Below the pieces are notes generated by a model. It had not been told where the DNA came from, made no database searches, and saw only the letters and a list, made by a program, of their open reading frames with translations. Both the position numbers and the translations under genes were made by a program. Source: Pseudolabrys sp. (lineage in GTDB: Bacteria; Pseudomonadota; Alphaproteobacteria; Rhizobiales; Xanthobacteraceae). From it: a DNA stretch of 64,000 bases. Every line of letters begins with the position of its first letter. The stretch's first letter is position 1. This document shows positions 33,627 to 45,090 of this stretch, piece after piece. Where the stretch lies: the NCBI GenBank assembly GCA_030684935.1, contig JAUXXH010000031.1, positions 30,311 to 94,310 of the forward strand, read 5' to 3'.

Positions 33627-35045
33627 TCACGCGTCGCGCCGATCAGTTGTTTCTTTGTTTGCGGGAAGGCGATTGGCCAATTCCGCGCCGGCATCAGGCG
33701 AAAGCCGCATGAAAATGAAGATCGACATCGCCGAGATGGCGGCGACTGTCAGGAAGGCCGGCGGAAAGTCCGCCGCTGACAGCGGGCCGGTGTCCCGAAA
33801 TCGGACACTTAGTTCCACGGCAAGTGCGCCGACGGCGACGCCGGACGATATGGCGAGTTGTTGTGCGACGCTCACCAGCGCAGTGGCGCGGCTGACGCGG
33901 TGCGTTTCGACCTCGGCATAAGCGATGGTGTTGATCGCGGTGAACTGCAGCGAGCGGAAGAAGCCGCCGACGAACAGCATCGTCACCATCACCGCCACCG
34001 GTGTTGCGCTGGTGAAGGTGGCGCAGACGGCGAGGAAGGCGGCGCTGACCAGGCTGTTGACAATCAGAATGGTGCGGAAGCCGAAGCGGCGCAGAAATTT
34101 GACCGTCGCCCACTTCATCCCCATGGCGCCGAGCGCGGTGGCGAAGGTGATCATGCCGGACTGAAAGGGGTTCATGCCGAAGCCGATCTGCAACAACAGC
34201 GGCAGCAGAAACGGCAAGGCGCCAAGGCCGAGGCGAAAGACGAAGCCGCCGGCGACGCTGGCGAAGAAGGTCGGCAAGCGGAACAGCGTCAGGTCGAGCG
34301 CCGGGTTGTCGGTGCGCCGCGCATGCACCAGGTAGGCGGCGATGAAGCAGCCGCCGCCAACGACCAGTGCCGCCACCACCGTCCACGGCAGGAAGTTCAG
34401 GCCGAGCACCGAGAAGCCGAACGCGACGCCGGCAATGCCGAGGCCGATCAGGATCATGCCGGCGAGGTCGAACGGCTCCTGCCGGTCGGCGCGGATGTCG
34501 GGAATGTAGCGCGACGCCAGCACGATGCCGATCAGACCGATCGGCACGTTGATCAGGAAGATCCAGTGCCAACTGGCGAAAGTCGTGATGAAGCCGCCGA
34601 CCGGCGGGCCGATCACCGGGCCGATCAGCGCCGGCGTCGTCACCCAGGCCATGGCGCCGATCAGTTCGCGCTTGGGGATGCTGCGCACCAGCACCATGCG
34701 GCCGACCGGCGTCATCATCGCGCCGCCCATGCCCTGAACGATGCGGGCGACGACAAAGTCGCCGAGAGAACTCGACAGCGCGCAGCCGATCGAACCGACG
34801 ATGAAGACGGCGATCGCGGCGCGGAACACGGTGCGGGCGCCGAACCGGTCGGCGGTCCAGCCGCTCGCCGGGATGAAGATTGCCAGCGACAGCAGATAGG
34901 AGGTGATGGCGAGTTTCAGCGCCAGCGGGTTGGTGTCGAGGTCGGCCGCGATCGCCGGCAGCGAGGTGGCGATAATGGTCGAGTCCATGTTTTCCATGAA
35001 CAAGGCGACCGCGATGATCAGCGGAACAATGCGGTCACGGCGCAT
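33627..35045 (-). CDS. DHA2-family MFS drug exporter
   Basis: A 472-residue protein with about 14 hydrophobic segments, the hallmark of the DHA2 (EmrB/QacA) branch of the MFS. Family markers are the first-helix motif FMENMDSTIIATSLPAIAADL, the loop GWTADRFGARTVF and motif C in helix 5 (GPVIGPPVGGF). Such proteins export drugs, bile salts or lipophilic compounds by proton antiport. No membrane-fusion partner (EmrA) is adjacent. ATG at 35045; the 280 bases upstream are shared with guaB in divergent orientation. Confidence 0.92.
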   Translation of the reverse strand: MRRDRIVPLIIAVALFMENMDSTIIATSLPAIAADLDTNPLALKLAITSYLLSLAIFIPASGWTADRFGARTVFRAAIAVFIVGSIGCALSSSLGDFVVARIVQGMGGAMMTPVGRMVLVRSIPKRELIGAMAWVTTPALIGPVIGPPVGGFITTFASWHWIFLINVPIGLIGIVLASRYIPDIRADRQEPFDLAGMILIGLGIAGVAFGFSVLGLNFLPWTVVAALVVGGGCFIAAYLVHARRTDNPALDLTLFRLPTFFASVAGGFVFRLGLGALPFLLPLLLQIGFGMNPFQSGMITFATALGAMGMKWATVKFLRRFGFRTILIVNSLVSAAFLAVCATFTSATPVAVMVTMLFVGGFFRSLQFTAINTIAYAEVETHRVSRATALVSVAQQLAISSGVAVGALAVELSVRFRDTGPLSAADFPPAFLTVAAISAMSIFIFMRLSPDAGAELANRLPANKETTDRRDA

Positions 35046-35241
35046 GGCGCACGGTCATGTAATAATGGACCCGGCAGGGCTGGGAGAGGCCGAAAACCGG
35101 TGCACTTGAACCGGAAAGCGGTGGCGGAAGGAAGGCCCATTTGGCTGTCGAATTCATGGCTGCCAACCGCCGAATACCCTAGGAATCACTGCATTCCCAT
35201 GCTAACGACCACCGCCAACCCAAAAGCGGGCCGACACGTCG

Positions 35242-36819
<1,578 letters not shown>

Positions 36820-36892
36820 TTTGTTAGCCGAGGACAACCGGACGCGGCTCTGATAGCCTTGAAATGGCAAGCCGAGGCTTCGGGAGGGGCGG

Positions 36893-38131
36893 ATGGCGGC
36901 ACTGTATCTTTTAGTGGCGAGGCGTCTGGCTACGCGGCTGTCGGTCACCGCCGTCACATTTCTATTGCTCGCCGCAGCATTTCCGGGACACGCCAACGCC
37001 CAATGCTTGGCCGCGAACCAGTGGGCCTGGGGCAGTTGTGGCGGTGGTGGCGGGGGCCAACGGTCGGGTGGCGGCGGTGGCAATTATGCCGCGGCTATCG
37101 GCGCCGGCAATGTCGCGATCGGCTTCCTCAACATGGCGATCGCGGCGGCCGAAGAGCAGCAGCGTCAGGAGCGCAATTCCGCCGACGAGGCTGCGCGCCG
37201 ACGGTTCAACGCCTGCCAGGCCAAATATCGGGAAGCTTACGCCATCAACGAACAGGCGCGCCGCCTTTCGGAAGGGGGCCAGCCGGACAAGGCCTTCGGT
37301 TTGTTCGAGCGGGCGCTCAGCACGCTGGGAAGCTGCGGTCAGCGCGCGGATTTGGGCAAGCTGCGTGGCAATCTTGCTACCGCGCGGCAGCAATTCGCCA
37401 GCCTCGTCAATCCCGACGTGGCGGACACGACCATCTTCGGAAAGAAGGAGACCGGTCCGACTAAGCTCCCGCCGGCACTGCTGGATCGGCAGGCGCGTGA
37501 GGCTTGCAAGTCGTTCTCGCAGGACACACCGGAGTGGAATGCTTGCGTGGCGGCACGCAAAGGTGAACTGGTCATGGCCAGCGACCCGTCGATCCGCAAC
37601 GCCTGCCAGTCGATCGCTGACCGCGCCACACGGCAGCAATGCATCTTCAATCGTTACTGGGCCGCCAACCAGGGCAAAAACGATTCTGAGTTCGGCGATC
37701 CGTCGAACTGCTATTACGATGAGCACGGCAAGCCGTGTCATCCGGGCGGCCGCGGTGGACGCGCCGTTGCGGCAAAATCGAAACCGCAGGGCGAATCGGA
37801 ATTGCGCAAAGAACTGCGACGCAGGCTGAATGCGATACCGGACACGATTCCGGGAAAAGAGGACATCAGCAACATGGAGGCGGCGCGCGATGCACTGCCT
37901 CCTGGCGCCGACCGTGATCAAATGACCGCGGCCATCGACCAAGCCAAGGCGGGCGGCCCGAAGACAGGCGATGGTAAGTCGCTCAACGACCAAGCATACG
38001 ATAATTACATGCAGGGCCGTGACGGCAATCTCGGGCAGGGTGTCGATGTCGGCGTGCCGGAGAACGGCAGCTTCGCCAATGATTTCGGTGGCGACAAACT
38101 TCTCGGCTCGTCGGTGCCGTCGAACCGCTAG
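36893..38131 (+). CDS. Secreted cysteine-containing hypothetical protein
   Basis: A 412-residue protein with a signal peptide (residues 1-37, cleaved near ANAQC), a glycine-rich stretch (about 49-63), a helical segment with AIGFLNMAIAAAEEQQRQ, a single TPR-like unit (REAYAINEQARRLSEGGQPDKAFGLFERAL), and several Cys residues (FNACQAKY, ACKSF, WNACVAA, NACQSIA, QQCIF, NCYYDEHGKPCHPGG) that probably pair in the periplasm. The C-terminal third is polar. No family recognised. It converges with the TPR gene at 38147, 15 bases away. Confidence 0.78.
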   Translation: MAALYLLVARRLATRLSVTAVTFLLLAAAFPGHANAQCLAANQWAWGSCGGGGGGQRSGGGGGNYAAAIGAGNVAIGFLNMAIAAAEEQQRQERNSADEAARRRFNACQAKYREAYAINEQARRLSEGGQPDKAFGLFERALSTLGSCGQRADLGKLRGNLATARQQFASLVNPDVADTTIFGKKETGPTKLPPALLDRQAREACKSFSQDTPEWNACVAARKGELVMASDPSIRNACQSIADRATRQQCIFNRYWAANQGKNDSEFGDPSNCYYDEHGKPCHPGGRGGRAVAAKSKPQGESELRKELRRRLNAIPDTIPGKEDISNMEAARDALPPGADRDQMTAAIDQAKAGGPKTGDGKSLNDQAYDNYMQGRDGNLGQGVDVGVPENGSFANDFGGDKLLGSSVPSNR

Positions 38132-38146
38132 CGTCAGCGCGCGCCG

Positions 38147-39331
38147 CTAGATGCCATAGCGCGCGTAGAATTCAACGGTATCCGGGTTGGCGGCCTTGGC
38201 GGTGGCGATGTCTCTTGCGCCGCCGAGCGCGTCGCCATTGCGCAAACGGATGACGCCGCGTTGGTAGAGATACTCCGCGATGTCGTCGGACACCGCTTTG
38301 CCTTCGACATAGCCCTTCTCTTCAAGGGCTATGTCGTATTCGGCGATTGCCTTTTCGTATTGCTTGAGCTTTGCGTAAACGTAGCCGCGGTTGGCAAATG
38401 CCTGCGCCAAGCGCGGATCGAGTTCAAGCGCGTGGTTGCAGTCTGCGAGGGCCGGTTCCGGTTCGCCCATGCGGGCGCGCACGATGCAGCGCGTTGCCCA
38501 GACCGGAGCATCTTTCGGATCGCGCTTGAGTAGTTCGTCGAGATCGGGAAGCGCGAGCGCGGACTGGCCGTTGATGTCGTACATGGCCTGTCGCGCCACC
38601 AAATAGGTTCGTGACGATGGGTTGAGCCGCACCGCGTCGTTTATGTCGGCGATCGCGTGAGCATAATCCAGCTTTTTGGCGTAAGGTACGGCACGCGTTC
38701 CGTAAAGGATGGCGCGGTCGACATCGGTGGCGTTGGACGGCAGTAACGAAATCGCCATGGTGGAGTCTGCGATGGCGCGGTCGTATTGCTTCAGCGAGGT
38801 ATAGGCCGAGGCGCGATTGTTGTAGGCCGGCCCAAACTTTGGCGCGTTCTTGATGACGACTGTAAAGTCGTCGATGGCGCGCGTGAAGTCCTTTATTTTG
38901 TAAAAAAGCGTGCCCCGATTGTAGTAACCGAGCGTGAATTTTGGATTGATCGAAATCGCACGGTCGAGATCGACCTTCGCTTTGTCGAATTCGCCGCGGT
39001 CGAAGTAAATGTTTGATCGGTTGAGAATTCCGGCGAGATCCTTGGGGGACAGCTTGAGGCCCCGCTCATAGTCCGCCATGGCGCGGTCTTTGTTGCCGAG
39101 ATCGTAAGAGGCGCGGCCGCGATTGATATAGAAGGGCCCGAGTTGCGCGCCTTTGTACTTGCCGGTCTTGATGGCGACGTCGCAACTGGCGAACATCTGC
39201 TTCGGCGTCGCGCCGTCTTTGCCGTTGCACCACGCGATTTGCTGTTTCGTCTGTGCCAAAGCGGGCGCGGCGCCGATTAACGCGCCGGCCCACGCAACGA
39301 TAAAGGCAATGGCCAATATTATACGAGTCAT
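38147..39331 (-). CDS. Secreted TPR-repeat protein
   Basis: A 394-residue protein with a signal peptide (residues 1-27, ending APALAQ), a Cys-containing start of the mature part (IAWCNGKDGATPKQMFASCD), and about eight TPR units, for example AMADYERGLKLSPKDLAGILNRSNIYF and AIDDFTVVIKNAPKFGPAYNNRASAY. It resembles the N-terminal part of the 798-residue TPR protein at 31072 in repeat phrasing, suggesting a common origin. It is probably a periplasmic scaffold. ATG at 39331 begins the signal peptide. Confidence 0.86.
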   Translation of the reverse strand: MTRIILAIAFIVAWAGALIGAAPALAQTKQQIAWCNGKDGATPKQMFASCDVAIKTGKYKGAQLGPFYINRGRASYDLGNKDRAMADYERGLKLSPKDLAGILNRSNIYFDRGEFDKAKVDLDRAISINPKFTLGYYNRGTLFYKIKDFTRAIDDFTVVIKNAPKFGPAYNNRASAYTSLKQYDRAIADSTMAISLLPSNATDVDRAILYGTRAVPYAKKLDYAHAIADINDAVRLNPSSRTYLVARQAMYDINGQSALALPDLDELLKRDPKDAPVWATRCIVRARMGEPEPALADCNHALELDPRLAQAFANRGYVYAKLKQYEKAIAEYDIALEEKGYVEGKAVSDDIAEYLYQRGVIRLRNGDALGGARDIATAKAANPDTVEFYARYGI

Positions 39332-39532
39332 TGAGGCCCCCCGGCCGCCTGAGCAGGACCGCAAGACTAGCCGAAGGTCCAAAACGGCGAAAGAGCCAGC
39401 CGGTGGGCCGGTGCCTTTATCTGACCTTGCATATCGGTCAATCTCGGCCTAACGCATGCTCGTCTGGCACAAGGCCGTTGGCAGCGCCCGGCAGCAATGG
39501 CCGATATTTCCATTCACAACGGGTCATCCGAC

Positions 39533-39958
39533 ATGGCTATTCAATGGGTACTGCTGCCGCTGTTCGTCGAGGTCATTCTGACCTTTGCGCTGCTGCTGTG
39601 GATGGGCGTGCTGCGCCGCGCCGATTTCAACGCCGGCATCGCCAAGCCGGAGCAGATCGCGCTGCGTGAGCCGAACTGGAGCCCGCGCACCCGGCAGGTG
39701 GCCTACAGCTTCAGCAACCAGTTCGAGCTGCCGGTGCTGTTCTACCTGCTGACGGTTTTGGCGATCATGACGCGCAAGGCCGACTATCTGTTCGTCATCA
39801 TGGCCTGGGTATTCGTCGCCTCGCGGCTGGGCCAGGCTTTCATCCATACGACCAGCAATCGCGTTCTGCAGCGCGGCGCCATCTACATGGTTGGCGCCGT
39901 GACGCTGATGGCGATGTGGCTGATCTTCATCGTTCGCATCATGTTAGGATTGTCATGA
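39533..39958 (+). CDS. MAPEG family membrane protein
   Basis: A 141-residue protein with four transmembrane segments and the MAPEG-type loop: SNQFELPVLFYLLTVLAIMT, then FVASRLGQAFIHTTSNRVLQRGAIY. MAPEG proteins are membrane-bound glutathione transferases or eicosanoid-type enzymes; bacterial members are mostly uncharacterised. The start is uncertain: ATG at 39533 begins the usual MAPEG N-terminus, whereas ATG at 39497 adds 12 residues without a better ribosome site. The stop overlaps the next gene start by four bases (ATGA). Confidence 0.86.
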   Translation: MAIQWVLLPLFVEVILTFALLLWMGVLRRADFNAGIAKPEQIALREPNWSPRTRQVAYSFSNQFELPVLFYLLTVLAIMTRKADYLFVIMAWVFVASRLGQAFIHTTSNRVLQRGAIYMVGAVTLMAMWLIFIVRIMLGLS

Positions 39959-41259
39959 CCCCGTCGGCCCGGCTGGCGGCAGCCATCGAAGTTTTCACCG
40001 CAATCGAGACCGACCGCCGTCCGGCGCCGGATGCGCTGAAGAGCTGGGGCGTGGCGCATCGTTTCGCCGGCTCCGGCGACCGCGCCGCGATTGCCGGTCT
40101 TGTCTATGACGCGTTGCGCCGCCGCGCTTCGAGCGCCTGGCTGATGGACGCCGACGATGCGCGCGCCATTCTGCTCGGCATGCTCAAGCGCGAGCGTGGG
40201 CTCGGCACCGACGCGATTGCCAAACTCGCCGATGGTTCGAATTACGGCCCGGCAGCTTTGAGCGATGAGGAGCGCGCGAGGCTCGACTCCGCCGACATGG
40301 CGGCAGCGCCGCCGCATGTGGCCGGCGATTACCCGGAATGGCTCGACCCGCAATTTTCCCGCGTGTTTGGCGACGACCGCGCCGCGGAGGGCGCGGCGCT
40401 GGCGTCGCGCGCGCCGCTCGATCTGCGCGTGAACACGCTGAAGGCCGATGGCGACAAGGCGTCGGCGCGGCTGTCGGATCTCAACACCGAGCCGTCGCCG
40501 TGGTCGCCCTGGGGCCTGCGCATCCAGATGGCGGCCGATGCCAAAAGTCCGGCGGTGCATGCCGAACCTGCCTTCATCAAGGGCATGATCGAGGTCCAGG
40601 ACGAGGGCTCGCAACTGGCGGCGCTCTTTACGGGCGCCAAGCCTGGCGAGCAGGTGGTCGATCTGTGCGCCGGCGCCGGCGGCAAGACGCTGGCGCTCGC
40701 CGCCATGATGCAGAACAAGGGGCAGATTTTCGCCACCGACGACGACAAGCGGCGGCTGGCACCGATTCATGACCGGCTGACGCGGTCGGGTGCGCGCAAC
40801 GTCCAGGTGCGGACGCCGAAGTCGATCGGCGGCGAAATCGCCGATCTGGCCGGCCGCATCGACCTGGTACTGATTGACGCGCCGTGCACCGGCACCGGCT
40901 CGTGGCGGCGCAATCCGGACGCCAAGTGGCGCATGCGCCCCGGCGCGCTGGAGCAGCGCACCAAGGAGCAAGCCGAGATTCTCGACCGCGCCGTGCCGCT
41001 GCTGAAGGCCGGCGGCCGCATCGCCTATGTCACCTGCTCGGTGCTCGACGAGGAAAACGGCGCCCAGGTGCGCGGCTTCCTCGCGCGTCATCCGGACTTC
41101 GCCGTGCAGGAGCCTGCCGAGGTGGTGAAAGCGCTGGGCGCCGACATCGGCAAGGCTTTCGCCAAGGTGGCCCGGCTGACCGGCGAAGGCATCCTGATGA
41201 CCCCGCGCACCACAGGCACCGACGGCTTCTTCGTTTCGGTGCTCCGCCGCAACACCTGA
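39955..41259 (+). CDS. RsmB/NOP-family RNA (cytosine-5-)-methyltransferase
   Basis: A 434-residue protein with an N-terminal NusB-like helical part (about 1-130) and a C-terminal m5C methyltransferase domain. SAM motif I is VVDLCAGAGGKTLALA, motif IV with a Cys is LIDAPCTGTGSWRRNPDAKW, and the catalytic Cys of motif VI lies in YVTCSVLDEENGAQV. It probably methylates 16S rRNA (RsmB, C967), though NOP family members also act on tRNA. ATG at 39955 overlaps the MAPEG stop. A perfect hairpin follows the stop. Confidence 0.91.
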   Translation: MTPSARLAAAIEVFTAIETDRRPAPDALKSWGVAHRFAGSGDRAAIAGLVYDALRRRASSAWLMDADDARAILLGMLKRERGLGTDAIAKLADGSNYGPAALSDEERARLDSADMAAAPPHVAGDYPEWLDPQFSRVFGDDRAAEGAALASRAPLDLRVNTLKADGDKASARLSDLNTEPSPWSPWGLRIQMAADAKSPAVHAEPAFIKGMIEVQDEGSQLAALFTGAKPGEQVVDLCAGAGGKTLALAAMMQNKGQIFATDDDKRRLAPIHDRLTRSGARNVQVRTPKSIGGEIADLAGRIDLVLIDAPCTGTGSWRRNPDAKWRMRPGALEQRTKEQAEILDRAVPLLKAGGRIAYVTCSVLDEENGAQVRGFLARHPDFAVQEPAEVVKALGADIGKAFAKVARLTGEGILMTPRTTGTDGFFVSVLRRNT

Positions 41260-41270
41260 GGCCTTAAAGC

Positions 41271-41298
41271 CGCAATCGCGGCGAATACCGCGATTGCG
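41271..41298 (+). terminator. Terminator-like perfect hairpin
   Basis: An 11-base perfect inverted repeat (CGCAATCGCGG/CCGCGATTGCG) with a six-base loop, 11 bases after the methyltransferase stop. No T run follows, so termination may be factor-assisted. Confidence 0.5.
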
Positions 41299-41376
41299 CC
41301 CCAATCTAGGCCAAAATTCTCCGCGATGATTTCGTGACTGGCGTGCGTTACCCCTTTTATTCGAGGCGTTTTCGTC

Positions 41377-42357
41377 ATGCTGGTCGCGACCCGAGATCCG
41401 TTTCACGACGGGGAGCACAAGGCGTCGCGGCAGAACACGCCGCGTGAGCCGCACGGCCCCAAGCGGCCGGCCGGTGAGCGGCTGATGGGCCTGCTGCAGA
41501 TGACCGGCGCGCTGCTGGCCATCCCGATCGGCCTTTTCACCGCCTATTCGCTGTATCGCGCCAACTTCTCGGTCGAAACCACTTGCCAGAGCCTGCGCGC
41601 CGGCATCATCGCCACGCTCGACAAGAGCGTCGATGCCTCGGCCCGGCGCATGCTGGTGCGCCGCGACGTGCAGACCTTCGAGCAGACCTGCGCCGAAATC
41701 GATCCGGATGCGACCGCGGCGTTCAAGTCGCTGCTGGCGGTCGACAAGGCCGTGACGGTTGCGCCGCCCGCCGCCCCGCCGAAGGACGTGGTTCGCAAGG
41801 ATGTGCCCAAGGTGGAAGCCAAGGCTGAACCCAAGGCTGAGCCCAAGGCTGAGCCCAAGGCCGAGCCAAAGGTCGACACCGCGGCGAAGCCGGCCGTGGC
41901 CGCACCGGTCGCTGCCGTAGCGACTGTCACGTCGCCGGCGCCCGCTGCCGAGTCCGACGTCAACTGGCTGGCGGCGGTGCGCGGCGCGCTGGAGGCGCAT
42001 CCGGCGCAACCGGAGCCGGCTATCGTTCCGGCGACGGCGATTCAGATGGGGGCGCCGCCGGCCAGGCTGGCCGTGCCGGCCACCGCGCTGCCGCCCACGC
42101 CCGTTGACAATGCGGCGTTCTACGCTGCGCCTGTCGCAGCAACCGCGCCGGCCTTGCCGCAGGCCACCGATGTGCCTGGCGCGGCAGCGACCGCTCCCGT
42201 TGCGGCCAGACCCAACCATCCGGTGCCGCCGGGCTCGATCCCGCATGTGCGGGAGCAGACCGCGCCAGCCGTCGCGCCGGACAGCCGGTCGCGCTTTGGT
42301 CAGTTGATTGGGGGAATCCCGCTGCTGGGTCCGGTAATCGCGCCCAAGCGCGATTAG
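41377..42357 (+). CDS. Membrane-anchored protein with KAEP repeats
   Basis: A 326-residue protein with a basic cytoplasmic leader (about 1-38), one membrane segment (about 39-59, LLQMTGALLAIPIGLFTAYSLY), a helical stretch with two Cys (TTCQSL and QTCAEID), and a long Pro/Ala-rich extracytoplasmic region. That region begins with four tandem KAEP units encoded by a 12-base direct repeat. It looks like a periplasmic spacer protein reaching into or across the cell wall. No family recognised. The stop overlaps that of the converging aat gene (shared tTAg). Confidence 0.72.
   Translation: MLVATRDPFHDGEHKASRQNTPREPHGPKRPAGERLMGLLQMTGALLAIPIGLFTAYSLYRANFSVETTCQSLRAGIIATLDKSVDASARRMLVRRDVQTFEQTCAEIDPDATAAFKSLLAVDKAVTVAPPAAPPKDVVRKDVPKVEAKAEPKAEPKAEPKAEPKVDTAAKPAVAAPVAAVATVTSPAPAAESDVNWLAAVRGALEAHPAQPEPAIVPATAIQMGAPPARLAVPATALPPTPVDNAAFYAAPVAATAPALPQATDVPGAAATAPVAARPNHPVPPGSIPHVREQTAPAVAPDSRSRFGQLIGGIPLLGPVIAPKRD
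41821..41868 (+). repeat. 12-base tandem repeat encoding KAEP
   Basis: Four near-identical copies of AAGGCTGAGCCC (41821-41832, 41833-41844, 41845-41856, 41857-41868) inside the membrane-anchored protein gene. Copy number may vary between strains. Confidence 0.9.
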
Positions 42358-43283
42358 GCCGCAGCCTTCGTTTCCGGCCGCCAGTCGGCGACGGCGGCGA
42401 GGTCGGCTTCGATATGCCATCGGCCGATGCGGGCCGGCCGCTCCGCCGCCTTCGTCAGACGCGCCAGATAGTCGGAACGCGGGATCTCGCGGAACCCCAT
42501 GTCCCTGGTCGTCGGCGTCAGCATCTTGCCGTCGTTGAAGGCAAAGCCCCACGTCGCCAGATGCCAGTTCAGCACCGTGAAGCCGATCTTCGAGGTGTTC
42601 GGCTCGCGCGAGAACTGCGACTCGGTGACGAAGGAATTGCCGACCGCCAGGCCGTAGCCGCCGCCGACCAGTTCGCCCTTGTCGTTCCAGACCTCGAACG
42701 AATGCGCGTGCCCGGCGTCGAAGGCCTGCGCGAACAGGTGCATGATCTGCGGCGTAATCCAGGTGACATGCCAGCGGCCGCTGCGCTGGCCGGCGCAGGC
42801 CGTGATGACGCCTTCGAAATCGCGATCGAAGGTTACGGTGTACTGGCCCTGGCGGATCTGACGGCGCAGCCTTTTGGCGATGTGCAATTCGTTGAAGAAC
42901 AGCAGCGAGCGCTGCGGCGGCGACCACCATTTCAGCGGCGCGATGTGGGCGAAGGGGTACAGGCCGCGCCGGTAGGCGGCCAGCACCGTCGGCAGGCTGA
43001 AATCGTGGACGATGCCGGCCAGACCCGGCGGGTTGTCGAGCGCACGCTGCGGGTCGGGCAGGGCGAAATCGGGCGCCAGCAGCTCCTCGACCCACATCCG
43101 GCCCAGATTCGGCAGGCCGCCGATTCGCCGCGGCATCAAGGCCCAGGCGAGGCCCAGCGTCAGCCGTTCGGCCCGGTCCCGCAGGCTCTCGCGGAACAGC
43201 GTGGCCCTCCGGCTGCCGGCGGCTGCCGCAGGTGCCGAAAGCGCTGCGTGGTCGGCGTGATAGGCCAAAACCGGCGTCCCCAA
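42354..43283 (-). CDS. aat: Leucyl/phenylalanyl-tRNA--protein transferase
   Basis: A 309-residue enzyme that attaches Leu or Phe to N-terminal Arg or Lys of proteins, creating N-degrons for ClpAP/ClpS. Family stretches: AAYRRGLYPFAHIAPLKWWSP, VTFDRDFEGVITACAG, TWITPQIMHLFAQAFDAGHAHSFEVW, LVGGGYGLAVGNSFVTESQFS and LATWGFAFNDGK. It is about 60-70 residues longer than typical Aat, the extra part lying at the N-terminus (basic, predicted soluble). A later start is possible but none has a clear ribosome site. Convergent with the previous gene, stop codons overlapping. Confidence 0.88.
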   Translation of the reverse strand: MGTPVLAYHADHAALSAPAAAAGSRRATLFRESLRDRAERLTLGLAWALMPRRIGGLPNLGRMWVEELLAPDFALPDPQRALDNPPGLAGIVHDFSLPTVLAAYRRGLYPFAHIAPLKWWSPPQRSLLFFNELHIAKRLRRQIRQGQYTVTFDRDFEGVITACAGQRSGRWHVTWITPQIMHLFAQAFDAGHAHSFEVWNDKGELVGGGYGLAVGNSFVTESQFSREPNTSKIGFTVLNWHLATWGFAFNDGKMLTPTTRDMGFREIPRSDYLARLTKAAERPARIGRWHIEADLAAVADWRPETKAAA

Positions 43284-43481
43284 ACGTGTGGAAATGACGA
43301 GACTTCTGCCCTTTGTCTCTCACGCCGAGGCTAATGGAGGGTTATCTGAATAGGTCGAAAGCGGGTGTAGTTAACCGGACCCTGATGCCGCCTTGACCCG
43401 GAGGGCGGCCGAACCCACAAAGCGGCCTCGGACCGGGCCGATCCCGGCCCCCTTGATCCCGGAAGCCGGGCGGAGCGCCAG

Positions 43482-45041
43482 TTGGACAAGAATGTGCACG
43501 ACAAGGTCCTGATCGTCGATTTCGGCTCGCAGGTCACCCAGCTCATCGCGCGGCGCATCCGCGAGGAGAAGGTCTACAGCGAGATCGTGCCGTTCCAGAA
43601 GGCGGAGGAAGCCTTCCACGCGATGAAGCCGAAGGCCGTGATCCTGTCCGGCGGGCCGGCCTCGGTGCTCGACAAGGACGCGCCGCTGGCGCCGCAGGCG
43701 ATCTATGACGCCGGCGTGCCGATCCTCGGCATCTGCTACGGCGAGCAGGCGATGGCCGTTCAGCTCGGCGGCAAGGTCGAGGCCGGCCATCACCGCGAAT
43801 TCGGCCGCGCCGAAGTCGAGGTCGTCGCCGACAGCCCCATCCTTGAGGGCGTCTGGACCAAAGGCGAGAAATACCCGGTCTGGATGAGCCATGGCGACCG
43901 CGTCACCGAACTGCCGCAAGGCTTCCGCGTGCTCGGCACCTCGCCCAATGCGCCGATCGCCATCATCGGCGACGACGCGCGCAAATTCTACGCCACGCAA
44001 TTCCATCTCGAGGTCATCCACACGCCGCACGGCGCAGCCCTGATCCGCAATTTCGTGCGCAACATCGCCGGGCTGACCGGCGACTGGACCATGCGCGCCT
44101 TCAAGGACGAGGCGATCGAGAAGATTCGCGCCCAGGTCGGCAAGGGCCGCGTCATCTGCGGCCTGTCCGGCGGCGTCGATAGTGCGGTGGCGGCGGTGCT
44201 GATCCACGAAGCGATCGGCGAGCAGCTGACCTGCGTGTTCGTCGACCACGGCCTGCTGCGGCTGGCCGAAGGCGCCAAGGTCGCGGCGCTATTCCGCGAC
44301 AGCTACAACATCCCGCTGGTGCACGTGAACGCCGAGGAGACGTTCCTCGCCGCGCTCGACGGCGTGTCGGACCCGGAAGAGAAGCGCAAGACCATCGGCC
44401 GGCTGTTCATCGACGTGTTCGACGCCGAGGCCAAGAAGATCGGCGGCGCCGACTTCCTGGCGCAGGGCACGCTCTATCCCGACGTGATCGAAAGCGTGTC
44501 GTTCACCGGCGGGCCGTCGGTGACCATCAAGTCGCACCACAATGTCGGCGGCCTGCCGGCGCGCATGAAGATGAAGCTGGTCGAGCCGCTGCGCGAACTG
44601 TTCAAGGACGAGGTGAGGGCGCTCGGCCGCGAGCTCGGCCTGCCGGAGGCTTTCGTCGGCCGTCATCCGTTCCCCGGGCCGGGCCTCGCCATTCGCATTC
44701 CCGGCGCCATCACCAAGGAGAAGTGCGACATCCTGCGGCTGGCGGACGAAATCTACATCGAGGAAATCCGCCGCAGCGGCCAGTATGACGACATCTGGCA
44801 GGCCTTCGCCGTGCTGCTGCCGGTCAAGACCGTCGGCGTCATGGGCGACGGCCGCACCTACGAATACGTCATCGGCCTGCGCGCGGTGACCTCGGTCGAC
44901 GGCATGACCGCCGATTTCTATCCGTTCGACATGAAATTCCTAGGCCACGTCGCGACGCGGATCATCAACGAGGTGAAAGGCGTCAACCGTGTGGTGTACG
45001 ACGTGACGAGCAAGCCGCCCGGGACGATTGAGTGGGAGTGA
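43482..45041 (+). CDS. guaA: GMP synthase (glutamine-hydrolysing)
   Basis: A 519-residue enzyme converting XMP to GMP with glutamine and ATP. The class I amidotransferase domain (1-195) has C85 in GICYGEQAM and a downstream His-x-Glu in FHLEVIHTP. The synthase domain has the P-loop [14 protein letters not shown] and the C-terminal dimerisation region ends in [11 protein letters not shown], the standard GuaA end. The start is TTG at 43482 ([18 protein letters not shown] by initiation). A GC-rich upstream region with several short hairpins may influence translation. Confidence 0.97.
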   Translation: MDKNVHDKVLIVDFGSQVTQLIARRIREEKVYSEIVPFQKAEEAFHAMKPKAVILSGGPASVLDKDAPLAPQAIYDAGVPILGICYGEQAMAVQLGGKVEAGHHREFGRAEVEVVADSPILEGVWTKGEKYPVWMSHGDRVTELPQGFRVLGTSPNAPIAIIGDDARKFYATQFHLEVIHTPHGAALIRNFVRNIAGLTGDWTMRAFKDEAIEKIRAQVGKGRVICGLSGGVDSAVAAVLIHEAIGEQLTCVFVDHGLLRLAEGAKVAALFRDSYNIPLVHVNAEETFLAALDGVSDPEEKRKTIGRLFIDVFDAEAKKIGGADFLAQGTLYPDVIESVSFTGGPSVTIKSHHNVGGLPARMKMKLVEPLRELFKDEVRALGRELGLPEAFVGRHPFPGPGLAIRIPGAITKEKCDILRLADEIYIEEIRRSGQYDDIWQAFAVLLPVKTVGVMGDGRTYEYVIGLRAVTSVDGMTADFYPFDMKFLGHVATRIINEVKGVNRVVYDVTSKPPGTIEWE

Positions 45042-45090
45042 GGTGTGTCGAGACCGGGACCGATCCCTCTAAAGAGGCGCAGATAGCGGC

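Noticed and set aside
41821..41868. Tandem 12-base repeats considered as a CRISPR-like or other non-coding array.
   Set aside because: The repeats are in frame inside a coding region, have no spacers, and encode KAEP units of a low-complexity region.
39883..43323. A second long antisense open frame covering the RsmB-like, KAEP and aat region.
   Set aside because: It is the shadow of well supported genes. Its Arg/Gly/His-rich composition and lack of any motif argue against coding.
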